From Bosea sp. Tri-49 (GTDB lineage: Bacteria; Pseudomonadota; Alphaproteobacteria; Rhizobiales; Beijerinckiaceae), in contig NZ_CP017946.1 of NCBI RefSeq assembly GCF_003952665.1, forward strand, positions 3,286,001 to 3,350,000: a DNA stretch of 64,000 bases. The letters run 5' to 3'. Positions within the stretch are counted from its first letter, which is position 1, and every line of letters begins with the position of its first letter. This document shows positions 17,502 to 26,539 of this stretch, one piece after another. The notes beneath the pieces were generated by a model. That model saw nothing but the letters and a program-made list of their open reading frames with translations, had not been told where the DNA came from and did not search any database. Made by a program: the position numbers and the translations under genes.

Positions 17502-18674
17502 ATGACGGACCCGGTCAACGCCTTCGTGCCCGGGCCGCGCGCCCATCTCGCCGGCCGGCAGGGCGGGCCGCTCTCCGGACTGACTTTTGCGGTTAAGGAC
17601 CTGTTCGATGTCGCCGGCCTGCCGACCGGCGGCGGCAATCACGACTGGGCCAAGGCAAACCCCACCCCGACGCGCCATGCCTGGGCGGTGCAGACCCTGC
17701 TGGATGCCGGAGCGAATTGCGTCGGCAAGACCATCACCGACGAGGTTTCGCTCGGCATTCTCGGCGAGAACGCCTTCGACGGCACGCCGATCAACAGCGC
17801 CGCGCCCGAGCGCGTGCCCGGCGGCTCCTCCTCCGGCTCGGCGGCTGCCGTCGCCGCCGGCCTCTGCGACATCGCGCTGGGCACCGATACGGGCGGCTCG
17901 ATGCGCGTGCCAGCGAGCTTCTGCGGGCTCTACGGCATCCGGCCGACACACGGCCGGCTCGACCTGACCGGGCTGCTGCCGCAGGCGCCGAGCTCGGACA
18001 CGGCGGGCTGGTTCGCGCGCGATGCCGGGATCTTCGCGAAGGTCGGCGCCGTGCTGCTCGGCGAGGCGCCCGGCCCGCTGCCGACCAAGCTGCTGATCGC
18101 GGTCGATGCCTTCGGCTTCGCCGACCCCGAGGTCGCAGATGCCTTGCAACCGATGGTCCGGAAGCTGGAGCGGATCGTCGGCCCGGCGCGCGAGGAGATC
18201 ATGGCGCCACAGGGGCTTTCGGTCTGGGCACGCGCGCAACGCAGCCTGCAGCCGGTCGAGGCCTGGCAGACCTTCCGGCCCTGGATCGAGCAGCACAATC
18301 CGCGCATGGCCTTCAGCGTCGCCGCCGGGCTGATCGCCGGCTCGCAGGTTTCCGCGAGCGAGCGCAACTGGGCGGCGCTGATGCGCGAGGAGGCGCGGGC
18401 GCGGCTGCGTCACCTCTTGCCGGCGGGCACGATCCTCTGCCTGCCGACAACGCCCTTCCAGGCGCCGCTGCGCGGCCTGCCGACTCCGGAGCTGCAGCCA
18501 CTGCGCGATCGCATCACCTGTCTTTGTGCGCAGGGCGGCCTCACCGGCTCGCCCCAGCTCAACCTGCCCGGCGCCATGGTGAACGGCGCGCCGGTCGGTC
18601 TCTCGATCATCGGCGGGCGCGGCACCGACGCCAGCCTGATTGCCGTCGCCCAAGCCGTGGAGGCCCTCTCGTGA
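17502..18674 (+). CDS. Amidase signature family hydrolase
   Basis: A 390-residue amidase-signature enzyme with the Ser-cisSer-Lys triad: Lys in LTFAVKDLFDVAG (about residue 32), Ser in VPGGSSSGSAAAVAAG (about 109), Ser in GTDTGGSMRVPASFCGLYG (about 133). At 390 residues it is shorter than most family members, as in AtzE-like or related small amidases. Its stop overlaps the GTG start of an AtzH-like (DUF3225) gene. That pairing, known from the cyanuric-acid/biuret-type ring degradation genes atzE/atzH, suggests action on a ureido or carboxamide compound, but the substrate is not shown. Confidence 0.9.
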   Translation: MTDPVNAFVPGPRAHLAGRQGGPLSGLTFAVKDLFDVAGLPTGGGNHDWAKANPTPTRHAWAVQTLLDAGANCVGKTITDEVSLGILGENAFDGTPINSAAPERVPGGSSSGSAAAVAAGLCDIALGTDTGGSMRVPASFCGLYGIRPTHGRLDLTGLLPQAPSSDTAGWFARDAGIFAKVGAVLLGEAPGPLPTKLLIAVDAFGFADPEVADALQPMVRKLERIVGPAREEIMAPQGLSVWARAQRSLQPVEAWQTFRPWIEQHNPRMAFSVAAGLIAGSQVSASERNWAALMREEARARLRHLLPAGTILCLPTTPFQAPLRGLPTPELQPLRDRITCLCAQGGLTGSPQLNLPGAMVNGAPVGLSIIGGRGTDASLIAVAQAVEALS

Positions 18675-19075
18675 CCGACCTGACCCCAAACCTGCCCGAT
18701 GTCGTCGCCGAGATCAGCGCCCTGTTCGAGCGCTATGAGCAGGCGCTAATCGACAAGCAAGTCGACGTGCTCGACGCCTCCTTCTGGAACAGCCCCCACA
18801 CCATCCGCTACGCGCTGGGCGAGAACGGCTATGGCTTCGACGAGATCCATGCCCACCGCGTCGCCCGGCCGCCGGGCCCGGGCATCAAGGAGAAGCGGAT
18901 CCGCCTGGAAATCCTGACGCTCGGCCGCGACTTCGCCACCGTGAACCTCGAATTCAAGGTGCGCGGGCGCGAGATCATCGGCCGCCAGAGCCAGAGCTGG
19001 GTGCGCTTCCCCGATCTCGGCTGGAAGGTCGTCTCGGCTCATGTCTCGACGATGGAAGGGCCGCGTCCTTGGTGA
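18671..19075 (+). CDS. AtzH-like protein (DUF3225 family)
   Basis: A 134-residue NTF2-fold protein of the AtzH-like/DUF3225 type. Recognisable segments are LFERYEQALIDKQVDVLDASFWNSPHTIRYALGENGYGFDEI, GRDFATVNLEFKVRGREIIGRQSQSWVRFP and VVSAHVS. GTG 18671 starts within a GTGA overlap with the amidase stop, so the two are translated together. AtzH-type proteins accompany amidases in cyanuric-acid-type pathways. Here no other ring-opening gene is adjacent, so a broader role with the amidase is likely. Cytoplasmic; no signal peptide. Confidence 0.88.
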   Translation: MTDLTPNLPDVVAEISALFERYEQALIDKQVDVLDASFWNSPHTIRYALGENGYGFDEIHAHRVARPPGPGIKEKRIRLEILTLGRDFATVNLEFKVRGREIIGRQSQSWVRFPDLGWKVVSAHVSTMEGPRPW

Positions 19076-19100
19076 GGGGGCGACCGCCCGCGGGGCCGGC

Positions 19101-19955
19101 TTACTCCCCCGGCTCGGGGAAGCTGTCGCGGAATTCGTGGGCCGGATAGACGCCGAGGATCTTCATCTCCTTCGAGAAGAAGGCGAGTTCGTCGAGCGCG
19201 CGACGCAGCGCCGGATCGTCAGGATGCCCCTCGACGTCGCTGTAGAACATCGTCGCCGAGAAATGGCCGTCGACCATATAGCTTTCCAGCTTGGTCATGT
19301 TGACGCCGTTGGTGGCGAAGCCGCCGAGCGCCTTGTAGAGCGCCGCCGGCAGGTTTCGGACCTGGAAGATCAGGGTCGTCACCGTCTTGCCGGCGCCCTG
19401 GCGGGCGAATTCGGGATATTTCGAAAGCACGACGAAGCGCGTGGTGTTGTGCTTCTCGTCTTCGATGTCCTCCATCAGGATCTTGAGGCCGTAGACCTCG
19501 GCGGCGATGTGCGGCGCGATCGCGGCGCGCGTCGGGTCGCCGGCCTCGGCGACCTGACGGGCAGAGCCGGCGGTATCGGCAGCGACCTCGGCCTTCAGGC
19601 CGAGCTTGCGGATGATCTTGCGGCACTGGCCGAGCGCATGGATGTGGCTCTGCACTGTCTGCAGCGTCGCCAGCGTCGCGCCCTCGACCGCCATCAGATG
19701 GAAGCGGATCGGCAGGAAATGCTCGCCGATGATGTGCAGGCCAGAGCGCGGCAGGAGGTGATGGATGTCGGCGACGCGGCCGGCGATCGAGTTGTCGATC
19801 GGGATCATGCCGTAGCGGGCGGCGCCGTCCGAGACCGCCGCGAGCGCGTCCTCGAAGGTCCGGCAAGGCAGCAGCTCGCAATCCGGGAAGACCTGGAGGG
19901 CGGCCTGCGAAGAGAAGGCTCCGGGCTCACCCTGATAGGAAACGACGACTGACAT
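19101..19955 (-). CDS. pheA: Prephenate dehydratase
   Basis: A 284-residue monofunctional prephenate dehydratase, the step from prephenate to phenylpyruvate in phenylalanine synthesis. The catalytic domain starts VVSYQGEPGAFSSQAA, with the conserved IPIDNSIAGRV and NTTRFVVLSK (the TTRF motif near residue 170). A C-terminal ACT domain (LPAALYKALGGFATNGVNMTKLESYM) provides feedback control by phenylalanine. The chorismate mutase domain found in the E. coli protein is absent. It lies 15 bases downstream of kdsB on the same strand and converges with the AtzH-like gene. Confidence 0.96.
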   Translation of the reverse strand: MSVVVSYQGEPGAFSSQAALQVFPDCELLPCRTFEDALAAVSDGAARYGMIPIDNSIAGRVADIHHLLPRSGLHIIGEHFLPIRFHLMAVEGATLATLQTVQSHIHALGQCRKIIRKLGLKAEVAADTAGSARQVAEAGDPTRAAIAPHIAAEVYGLKILMEDIEDEKHNTTRFVVLSKYPEFARQGAGKTVTTLIFQVRNLPAALYKALGGFATNGVNMTKLESYMVDGHFSATMFYSDVEGHPDDPALRRALDELAFFSKEMKILGVYPAHEFRDSFPEPGE

Positions 19956-19970
19956 TGGAGACTTTCAGGC

Positions 19971-20708
19971 TCAGGCGCGGGATGTCAGGAACGCGCGGGC
20001 GCGGTCCAGATCGGGGGGCGTGTCGACGCCGCGCGGGACGTGATCGATGATCATGGCGTCGATGCGCATGCCGTCCTCGAGCGCCCGCAGCTGCTCGAGC
20101 TTCTCGCGCAGTTCGAGCGGCGATTGCGGCAGCGAGACGAAGCGGTCGAGCGCGCGGCGGCGATAAGCGTAGAGGCCGACATGGTGGTAGAGCGGGCCGT
20201 CGCCATAAGGCGCCGTCGCCCTGGTGAAATAGAGCGCGCGCATCCGGCCGGGGGAAATCTCGCTGCCGATCAGCTTGACCACGCTCGGCGCGGTCTTCTC
20301 CTCGTCGTCGGTGATCTCGCCGGCAAGCGTCGCGATATCGACGGCCGGATCGGCGAGCGGCTCCACCGCGGCCGCGATCGCGGCCGGCGCCAACGTCGGG
20401 AAGTCGCCCTGGACGTTGACGATGATGTCGTGCTCGCCCTTGGGATCGATGATGTCGGCGGCCTCCTTGATCCGGTCGGAGCCGGTCTGGTGCGCGGGGC
20501 TGGTCATCACGGCCCGGCCGCCGGCCTGCTCGATCGCCGCGAGGATGCGGTCGTCATCGGTCGCGACCACGACGTCGCCGACGCGCGCTTCGATGGCACG
20601 GCGCCAGACACGAACGATCATCGGTTCGCCCAGAATATCGGCCAGCGGCTTGCCCGGCAGGCGCGTCGCCTGCATGCGGGCGGGGATCAGGATCAGCGGA
20701 TTGGGCAT
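19971..20708 (-). CDS. kdsB: 3-deoxy-manno-octulosonate cytidylyltransferase
   Basis: A 245-residue CMP-KDO synthetase that activates KDO for lipid A core assembly. The start at ATG 20708 gives the typical [25 protein letters not shown]. Other motifs: VVVATDD near residue 60, VNVQGDFP (usually VQGDEP), [34 protein letters not shown] and [11 protein letters not shown]. The frame is open upstream to a TTG at 20747, but the family start is the ATG. Followed by pheA, divergent from the membrane cytochrome c across 173 bases; this neighbourhood is familiar from Rhizobiales genomes. Confidence 0.96.
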   Translation of the reverse strand: MPNPLILIPARMQATRLPGKPLADILGEPMIVRVWRRAIEARVGDVVVATDDDRILAAIEQAGGRAVMTSPAHQTGSDRIKEAADIIDPKGEHDIIVNVQGDFPTLAPAAIAAAVEPLADPAVDIATLAGEITDDEEKTAPSVVKLIGSEISPGRMRALYFTRATAPYGDGPLYHHVGLYAYRRRALDRFVSLPQSPLELREKLEQLRALEDGMRIDAMIIDHVPRGVDTPPDLDRARAFLTSRA

Positions 20709-20881
20709 TGGCTTAAGGAAAGCTCGCGGGGCGGCAAAAGGTCTCAAAGCGGAGCGTGCTTATACGAGTTGCAATGCAGCGCGCAAAGCGGTTAAGCAGC
20801 GCTGACGTGCCGGCTCCGCAAGGGCCCGGCCGCAGCGCTGTCTTGCTTCGCCGACGGGCGGGCCGAGGGTTGTGAGAGACG

Positions 20882-21427
20882 ATGAATATCGAACTGAACA
20901 AGATCGCTGGCGCGGGGCTTTCGACCCTGCTCGTCGTGATGGCCCTGAACATGGGCGCCGGCATCGTCTTCGCCCCCAAGAAGCCGGCCGTTCCCGGCTA
21001 CGACTTGCCGAGCCTGGAGCCGGCCGCCGCTGGCGGCGCCGGCGCTGCCGCGGCAGTTGCCGAGGAGCCGATTGCGGTCCGCCTTGCCAAGGCCGATCCG
21101 GCCAAGGGTGAAAAGGCTGTCGGCGCCTGCAAGGCCTGCCACACCTTCGAAAAGGGCGGCGCCAACAAGGTCGGCCCGCATCTCTACGACGTCTATGGCC
21201 GCAATGAAGGCTCAGTCGCAGGGTTCGGCTACTCGGCCGCAATGAAGGGCCGTGGCGACAAGAGCTGGGACGCCGATGCGCTCGACCACTTCCTGAAGAA
21301 CCCGAAGGCTTACGTTCCCGGTACCATCATGGCCTTTGCCGGCCTGAGCAAGCCCGAGCAGCGCGCCGACGTTATCGCCTATCTGAATACGCTGGCCGAC
21401 GCGCCCAAGCCGCTGCCTAAGCCCTGA
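20882..21427 (+). CDS. Membrane-anchored class I cytochrome c (CycM-like)
   Basis: A 181-residue c-type cytochrome with an N-terminal membrane anchor (about residues 9-30), an Ala/Pro linker, and a class I heme domain: heme-binding CKACH near residue 83 and the axial Met in VPGTIMAF near residue 148. It resembles CycM/cytochrome c552, which passes electrons from the bc1 complex to terminal oxidase. The ribosome site GAGAG is close to ATG 20882. A strong terminator follows at 21463, so it is a single-gene unit. Confidence 0.93.
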   Translation: MNIELNKIAGAGLSTLLVVMALNMGAGIVFAPKKPAVPGYDLPSLEPAAAGGAGAAAAVAEEPIAVRLAKADPAKGEKAVGACKACHTFEKGGANKVGPHLYDVYGRNEGSVAGFGYSAAMKGRGDKSWDADALDHFLKNPKAYVPGTIMAFAGLSKPEQRADVIAYLNTLADAPKPLPKP

Positions 21428-21462
21428 TTTGGCCGCGCCTTTCGCGCCAATGTGACCATATG

Positions 21463-21486
21463 AGCCGGGCCCAAAGCCCGGCTTTT
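21463..21486 (+). terminator. Rho-independent terminator after cytochrome c
   Basis: AGCCGGGC and GCCCGGCT form an 8-bp G+C-rich stem around a 5-base loop, followed by TTTT, 36 bases after the cytochrome c stop. It separates this gene from the yej operon. Confidence 0.88.
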
Positions 21487-21594
21487 GCTTGTCCGCGCCA
21501 TGCAATTGCCGTCACCATGACAGGGAATGCGCGCAAGGCTGGCGTTAGCTCGGCGTGACGACATAATCGGACAACGAATCGCAAGGGGTTTTGC

Positions 21595-23463
21595 ATGGCG
21601 ATCCGCATCACCCGCCGCAGGCTGCTCGAAGCCAGTGGCGCGCTCGCAGGCGCGGCCGCGCTGCCAGCCTCGCTCACGGCGGCGCTCGCGCAGGAGAACG
21701 AGGTCCACGGCCTCTCGACCTTCGGCGAGCTGGCGCTGCCGCCGGACTTCCCGCATTTTGCCTATGTCAACCCGAAGGCGCCGAAGGGCGGCTCGATCAC
21801 CATCCAGATCAAGCGCGCCGGCGGCAACCAGAGCTTCGACACCTTCAACACGCTCAACACTTTTGTGCTGCAGGGCGACGGCGCCGCCGGCATGGATGCC
21901 TGCTTCGACAGCCTGATGGCTGGCTCGGGCGACGAGCCAGGCTCGCTCTACGGCCTGCTCGCGAAGAGTGTCGCTGTGTCCGCCGACAAGCTGGCCTATC
22001 GCTTCCGCATGCGGCCGGAGGCGAAGTTCCATGACGGCTCGCGCGTCACCGCCGGCGATGCCGCCTTCTCCTTCAACCTGCTCAAGAGCAAGGGCCATCC
22101 GACCTACCGGCTGATCCTCGCCGAAATGGAATCAGCCGTCGCCGAGAGCGACGACCTCATCGTCGTCAAGCTCTCGCAAAAGCGCAGCCGCGACATGCAT
22201 CTCGTCGTCGCCGGGCTGCCGGTGTTCTCCGAGAAATACTGGTCGACCCGCAATTTCGAGGCCTCGACACTGGAGCCACCGCTCGGCTCGGGCGCCTACA
22301 AGGTCGGCCGCTTCGAGCAGGGCCGCTTCATCGAATTCGACCGGGTGCCGGATTACTGGGCCAGGGATCTGCCAGTGAATGTCGGCCAGAACAATTTCGA
22401 CCGCGTGCGCTGGGAGTATTTCCGCGACCGGCAGGTCGCCTTCGAGGCCTTCAAGAGCGGCGTGATCACCTTCCAGGAGGAGTTCACCTCACGGATCTGG
22501 GCGACGGGCTACGACTTCCCGGCCATCCACGAAGGCAAGGTCAAAAAGGAGGCCCTGCCGAAGACCGAACCGATCGGCTCGCAGGGCTGGATCTACAATC
22601 TGCGCCGCGAGAAGTTCACTGATCCGCGCATTCGCGAGGCACTCGGCTTCGCCTTCGACTTCGAGTGGACCAACAAGAACATCATGTTCTCGTCCTTCTC
22701 GCGGGCGACCTCCTATTTCGAGAACTCGGATTCGAAGGCGGTGGGCAAGCCCTCGCCGGAGGAACTCGCACTACTGGAGCCGTTCCGCGGCAAGGTGCCC
22801 GACGAGGTCTTCGGCGAGCCCTATTTGCCGCCGGTCAGCGACGGCTCCGGCAGCGACCGTGCCTTGCTGCGCCGCGCCGACGAGATGCTGCGTGCCGCCG
22901 GCTGCAAGCGCGATGGCAATGTGATGAAGCTGCCGAACGGCCAGCCCTTCGAGATCGAATTCCTGGATTCGACGCCCTCGCTGCAGCCGCACACCCAGCC
23001 CTTCCAGGCCAATCTCAAGCGGCTCGGCATCAATGCGACCTCGCGCATCGTCGACGGAGCGCAATACCAGCGCCGGCTCGACGAGTTCGACTTCGACGTC
23101 ATCAGCCGCGCGATGAGCGGCAGCTCGATCCCGAGCGACACGATGCGCGTCGTCTACGGCTCGGAAGCGGCCAAGACGCGTGGTTCGCGCAATGTCGGCG
23201 GCATTGCCCATCCAGCGATCGACGCGATGATCGACAAGATCGGACAAGCCGACAGCTATGCCGAGGTGGTGGAGGCGGCCAAATGCCTCGACCGATTGCT
23301 ACGGGCCGGGCGCTACTGGATCCCGATGTGGTGGAACGCCAGCGAATGGCTGGCCTATTGGGATATGTATGAGCGTCCTCAGACCAAGCCGAAATTCAGT
23401 TCCGGCGCGCCGGGTACATGGTGGTACGATCCCGAAAAAGCCAAGCGGATCGGGAAGGCATAA
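21595..23463 (+). CDS. yejA: Oligopeptide/microcin C-type ABC binding protein
   Basis: A 622-residue periplasmic binding protein of family 5 (DppA/OppA fold), closest to YejA. The N-terminus RITRRRLLEASGALAGAAALPASLTAALAQ is a twin-arginine-type signal. The mature chain carries HGLSTFGELALPPDFPHFAYVNPKAPKGG, which is characteristic of YejA, and REALGFAFDFEWTNKNIMF. YejABEF imports microcin C and other short peptides. AAGGGG precedes the ATG. First gene of the yej operon; yejB starts 6 bases after its stop. Confidence 0.93.
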   Translation: MAIRITRRRLLEASGALAGAAALPASLTAALAQENEVHGLSTFGELALPPDFPHFAYVNPKAPKGGSITIQIKRAGGNQSFDTFNTLNTFVLQGDGAAGMDACFDSLMAGSGDEPGSLYGLLAKSVAVSADKLAYRFRMRPEAKFHDGSRVTAGDAAFSFNLLKSKGHPTYRLILAEMESAVAESDDLIVVKLSQKRSRDMHLVVAGLPVFSEKYWSTRNFEASTLEPPLGSGAYKVGRFEQGRFIEFDRVPDYWARDLPVNVGQNNFDRVRWEYFRDRQVAFEAFKSGVITFQEEFTSRIWATGYDFPAIHEGKVKKEALPKTEPIGSQGWIYNLRREKFTDPRIREALGFAFDFEWTNKNIMFSSFSRATSYFENSDSKAVGKPSPEELALLEPFRGKVPDEVFGEPYLPPVSDGSGSDRALLRRADEMLRAAGCKRDGNVMKLPNGQPFEIEFLDSTPSLQPHTQPFQANLKRLGINATSRIVDGAQYQRRLDEFDFDVISRAMSGSSIPSDTMRVVYGSEAAKTRGSRNVGGIAHPAIDAMIDKIGQADSYAEVVEAAKCLDRLLRAGRYWIPMWWNASEWLAYWDMYERPQTKPKFSSGAPGTWWYDPEKAKRIGKA

Positions 23464-23469
23464 GCGGGC

Positions 23470-24561
23470 ATGCTGAACTACATCGCCCGGCGTCTGGCGC
23501 TGATGGTGCCGACCCTGTTCGGCATCCTGCTGATCTCCTTCGTCATCGTGCAGTTCGCGCCCGGCGGCCCGGTCGAGCGGATCATCTCACAGCTCAATAA
23601 TCCCAATAGCGGCGCGGCCGAGCGCGTCGGCGGCGGCTCCGGCGGCGATGCCGGTACGCAGGCGCTGGATTCCGGCTCGGCCTATCGCGGCGCGCAGGGG
23701 CTCGATCCGGCCTTCATCAAGGAACTGGAGAAGCAGTTCGGCTTCGACAAGCCGGCGCATGAGCGCTTCCTCAAGATGCTGAAGGACTATGCCACCTTCG
23801 ATTTCGGCCGCAGCTATTTTCGCGATGCGCCGGTGCTGCAATTGATCAAGGAGAAGCTGCCGGTCTCGATCACGCTCGGCCTGTGGATGACGCTGCTCTC
23901 CTATGCGATCTCGATCCCGCTCGGCATCCGCAAGGCGGTCAAGGACGGCTCGCGCTTCGACACCTGGACCAGCGCGGTGGTCATCGTCGGCTACGCCATC
24001 CCCGGGTTCCTGTTCGCGATCCTGCTGATCGTACTCTTCGCCGGCGGCTCGTTCTGGCAGATATTCCCGCTCAGGGGCCTGACCTCGGAGAACTGGGCGC
24101 AACTCAGCCTCATCGGCAAGATCGGCGACTATTTCTGGCACATCGCTCTGCCGGTGCTGGCGATGGCGCTCGGCGCCTTCGCGACCTCGACGCTGCTGAC
24201 CAAGAACTCCTTCCTCGACGAGATCCGCAAGCAATACGTGCTCACGGCGCGGATGAAGGGCCTGTCGGAACGCGGCGTGCTCTATGGCCACGTCTTCCGC
24301 AACGCCATGCTGATCGTCATCGCCGGCTTTCCCGGCGCCTTCGTGCATGCGCTCTTTGCCGGCTCGCTCCTGATCGAGACGATCTTCTCGCTCGACGGGC
24401 TCGGGCTCCTCTCCTTCGAGGCGATCGTCAACCGCGACTATCCGGTGGTCTTCGCCAACCTCTTCATCTTCTCGCTGATCGGCCTCGTCGTGCACCTGAT
24501 CACCGACCTGACCTATGCCTGGGTCGACCCGCGCATCGATTTCGAATCGCGGGAAGCCTGA
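23470..24561 (+). CDS. yejB: Microcin C/peptide ABC transporter permease YejB
   Basis: A 363-residue permease with six transmembrane helices. The N-terminus [36 protein letters not shown] is typical of DppB/YejB, and the long Gly/Ser-rich segment about residues 40-75 is the YejB-specific insertion. The EAA-type loop is near [23 protein letters not shown]. It forms the channel with YejE. Its stop is separated from yejE by a single base. Confidence 0.94.
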   Translation: MLNYIARRLALMVPTLFGILLISFVIVQFAPGGPVERIISQLNNPNSGAAERVGGGSGGDAGTQALDSGSAYRGAQGLDPAFIKELEKQFGFDKPAHERFLKMLKDYATFDFGRSYFRDAPVLQLIKEKLPVSITLGLWMTLLSYAISIPLGIRKAVKDGSRFDTWTSAVVIVGYAIPGFLFAILLIVLFAGGSFWQIFPLRGLTSENWAQLSLIGKIGDYFWHIALPVLAMALGAFATSTLLTKNSFLDEIRKQYVLTARMKGLSERGVLYGHVFRNAMLIVIAGFPGAFVHALFAGSLLIETIFSLDGLGLLSFEAIVNRDYPVVFANLFIFSLIGLVVHLITDLTYAWVDPRIDFESREA

Positions 24562-24562
24562 A

Positions 24563-25741
24563 ATGTCCGACACGCTCCTGGACGCTCCGCCACCGGCCCT
24601 GCGCTCTGCCGAGCCTGCTCGTGCTCCAGCCACGGCCAAGCAAGGCTGGCTCAAGCTCTCGCCGATCAACCGGCGCCGTCTCGACAGCTTCAAGGCCAAC
24701 AAGCGCGGCTGGTGGTCGTTCTGGGTCTTCCTGACGCTCTTCGTGCTCTCGCTCTTCGCCGAGTTCATCGCCAACGACCGGCCGCTGATCGTCCGCTACA
24801 AGGGCGAGACGCTGTTTCCGGTGGCGGTCAACTATCCCGAGGAGAAATTCGGCGGCTTCCTTGCCACCACCGACTATCGCGACCCGACCATCGCCAGGGA
24901 GATCGCGGCGAATGGCTGGGCCTTATGGCCGCTAATCCGCTATTCTTATCGCACCCATAATCTCGACCTGCCGGTGCCGGCCCCTGCCCCACCGACCTGG
25001 CTGCTCAAGGACGAGCAGTGTCGCGGAATCGCCGAGCGAACCGGCGGCATGACTTGCCGCGAGCTCGAATGGAACTGGCTCGGCACCGACGACCAGGGCC
25101 GCGACGTCGTAGCCCGGCTGATCTACGGTTTCCGCATCTCGATCCTGTTCGGGCTGATCCTGGCCTCGATCTCCTCGGTGATCGGCATCGCCGCCGGCGC
25201 GATCCAGGGCTATTTCGGCGGCTGGACCGACCTGATCTTCCAGCGCGTCATCGAAATCTGGACCTCGATCCCGGCGCTCTATCTCCTGATCATCGTCGCG
25301 GCGATCATCACGCCGAGCTTCTTCGTCCTGCTCGGCATCCTCCTGCTGTTCTCCTGGGTCGCGCTCGTCGGCGTGGTCCGCGCCGAATTCCTGCGGGCGC
25401 GGAATTTCGAGTATGTTCGGGCGGCGCGGGCGCTCGGCCTCTCCAACCGGGCGATCATGGTCAAGCACCTGCTGCCCAACGCCATGGTCGCGACGTTGAC
25501 CTTCCTGCCCTTCATCCTCAACGGCTCGATCACGACGCTGACCTCGCTCGACTTCCTCGGCTTTGGCCTGCCGCCCGGTTCGCCCTCGCTCGGCGAACTC
25601 CTGGCGCAGGGCAAGGCGAACCTGCAGGCGCCCTGGCTCGGCCTCTCCGGCTTCATGGTGATCGCGCTGATGCTGTCGCTGCTGATCTTCATCGGCGAAG
25701 GGGTCCGTGACGCCTTCGACCCGCGGAAGACCTTCGCATGA
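24563..25741 (+). CDS. yejE: Microcin C/peptide ABC transporter permease YejE
   Basis: A 392-residue permease. A cytoplasmic N-terminus of about 50 residues includes the family's SPINRRRLDSFKANKRGWWSFWVF, followed by a large periplasmic loop with YPEEKFGGFLATTDYRDP and WNWLGTDDQGRDVVARLIYGF, then the DppC-type transmembrane core with the EAA-like loop VRAARALGLSNRAIMVKHLLPNAM. ATG 24563 is one base after yejB. Normally yejF would follow directly. Here a toxin-antitoxin pair comes between, beginning 34 bases after the stop. Confidence 0.94.
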   Translation: MSDTLLDAPPPALRSAEPARAPATAKQGWLKLSPINRRRLDSFKANKRGWWSFWVFLTLFVLSLFAEFIANDRPLIVRYKGETLFPVAVNYPEEKFGGFLATTDYRDPTIAREIAANGWALWPLIRYSYRTHNLDLPVPAPAPPTWLLKDEQCRGIAERTGGMTCRELEWNWLGTDDQGRDVVARLIYGFRISILFGLILASISSVIGIAAGAIQGYFGGWTDLIFQRVIEIWTSIPALYLLIIVAAIITPSFFVLLGILLLFSWVALVGVVRAEFLRARNFEYVRAARALGLSNRAIMVKHLLPNAMVATLTFLPFILNGSITTLTSLDFLGFGLPPGSPSLGELLAQGKANLQAPWLGLSGFMVIALMLSLLIFIGEGVRDAFDPRKTFA

Positions 25742-25775
25742 GGGCCGTGCTATGATCGCCGCGAGGAGAGAGGCG

Positions 25776-26012
25776 ATGAACAAGATCGTGCGTGAGCACT
25801 ATCCGGTCGAGAACCTGCCTGAGGATTTGCGGGCGGAGCTCGGGCTTGCGAAGACGGTGAAGGTCGTCATCGAGGCGGATGAGGCTGATGTGAAAAGCGC
25901 AGCGCGCGCAGCTGCGATCACCGAGCTGTTAGAACATCGGCGAAAGCTGAAGCCCAGCGCCAACGACTCGGTCGCGCGCGTCCGAAAGCTCCGCGACGAG
26001 TGGAGCCGATAG
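25776..26012 (+). CDS. Putative VapB-like antitoxin
   Basis: A small protein of about 78 residues (NKIVREHYPVENLPEDLRAE at the N-terminus, an acidic middle around EADEADVKSAARAAAITELL, and a basic C-terminus VRKLRDEWSR). The size, position directly before a PIN-domain gene and charge pattern fit a type II antitoxin. I cannot assign the DNA-binding fold (AbrB- or ribbon-helix-helix-like). ATG 25776 is preferred because GAGGAGAG lies just upstream; ATG 25752 is in frame. It sits between yejE and yejF on the same strand, so it must be expressed with the transporter unless it has its own promoter. Confidence 0.7.
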   Translation: MNKIVREHYPVENLPEDLRAELGLAKTVKVVIEADEADVKSAARAAAITELLEHRRKLKPSANDSVARVRKLRDEWSR

Positions 26013-26539
26013 CGATCGTGGCTGGGCTGGTTTATCTCGACGCCTGCGCGATCATCGACGCCATCGAAAAACCGACGGCAGAAGGCCAGGCCCTGATCAA
26101 TCTGATCGCTGAGGGAGCTGGTACCGAGACACCTTTCATCACCAGTGACCTTTCACTCACAGAAGTTCTTGTCGACCCAATTCGAGGCCTCATCGACCGC
26201 GCTGGGACGGATGAGAATCCGGAGAGCCGATTTCATCACGATTGGTACATTGGCAACCTCGTAGCCGATGGTCTGCTTATTCAAACAAAGGCAATCGATC
26301 GCGATATTCTTGTGCAAGCAGCGCTCATGCGGGCGCGCGTCCGGTCTCTGAAGGTTCCGGACGCCATCCACGCAGCTACCGCTTTCCGGTTCAACTGCAC
26401 CCATTTTGTAACCGGCGACGCGAAGTTGATACGCGGTATCCAGCGCGATCCCGCTTGGTCCATTTCTCCGCGGAAGTTCAATTTCGTCCCGTTGAATGCC
26501 GATGCGTTGGACGCCTTGAGAAACGAGCTGACTTCGTGA
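26000..26539 (+). CDS. PIN-domain toxin, VapC-like ribonuclease
   Basis: About 179 residues with a PIN fold. Numbering from GTG 26000, the acidic metal-binding residues are all present: D14 in VYLDACAIID, E55 in LSLTEVLVD, D121 in KVPDAIHAATAF, D140 in FVTGDAKLI. VapC toxins are Mg-dependent RNases that cleave tRNA or rRNA. The start is uncertain: GTG 26000 overlaps the antitoxin by 13 bases, GTG 26018 by none. Its stop is overlapped by the yejF GTG (GTGA). The middle of the gene is visibly richer in A+T at third positions than its yej neighbours, which suggests horizontal entry into the operon. Confidence 0.82.
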   Translation: MEPIAIVAGLVYLDACAIIDAIEKPTAEGQALINLIAEGAGTETPFITSDLSLTEVLVDPIRGLIDRAGTDENPESRFHHDWYIGNLVADGLLIQTKAIDRDILVQAALMRARVRSLKVPDAIHAATAFRFNCTHFVTGDAKLIRGIQRDPAWSISPRKFNFVPLNADALDALRNELTS

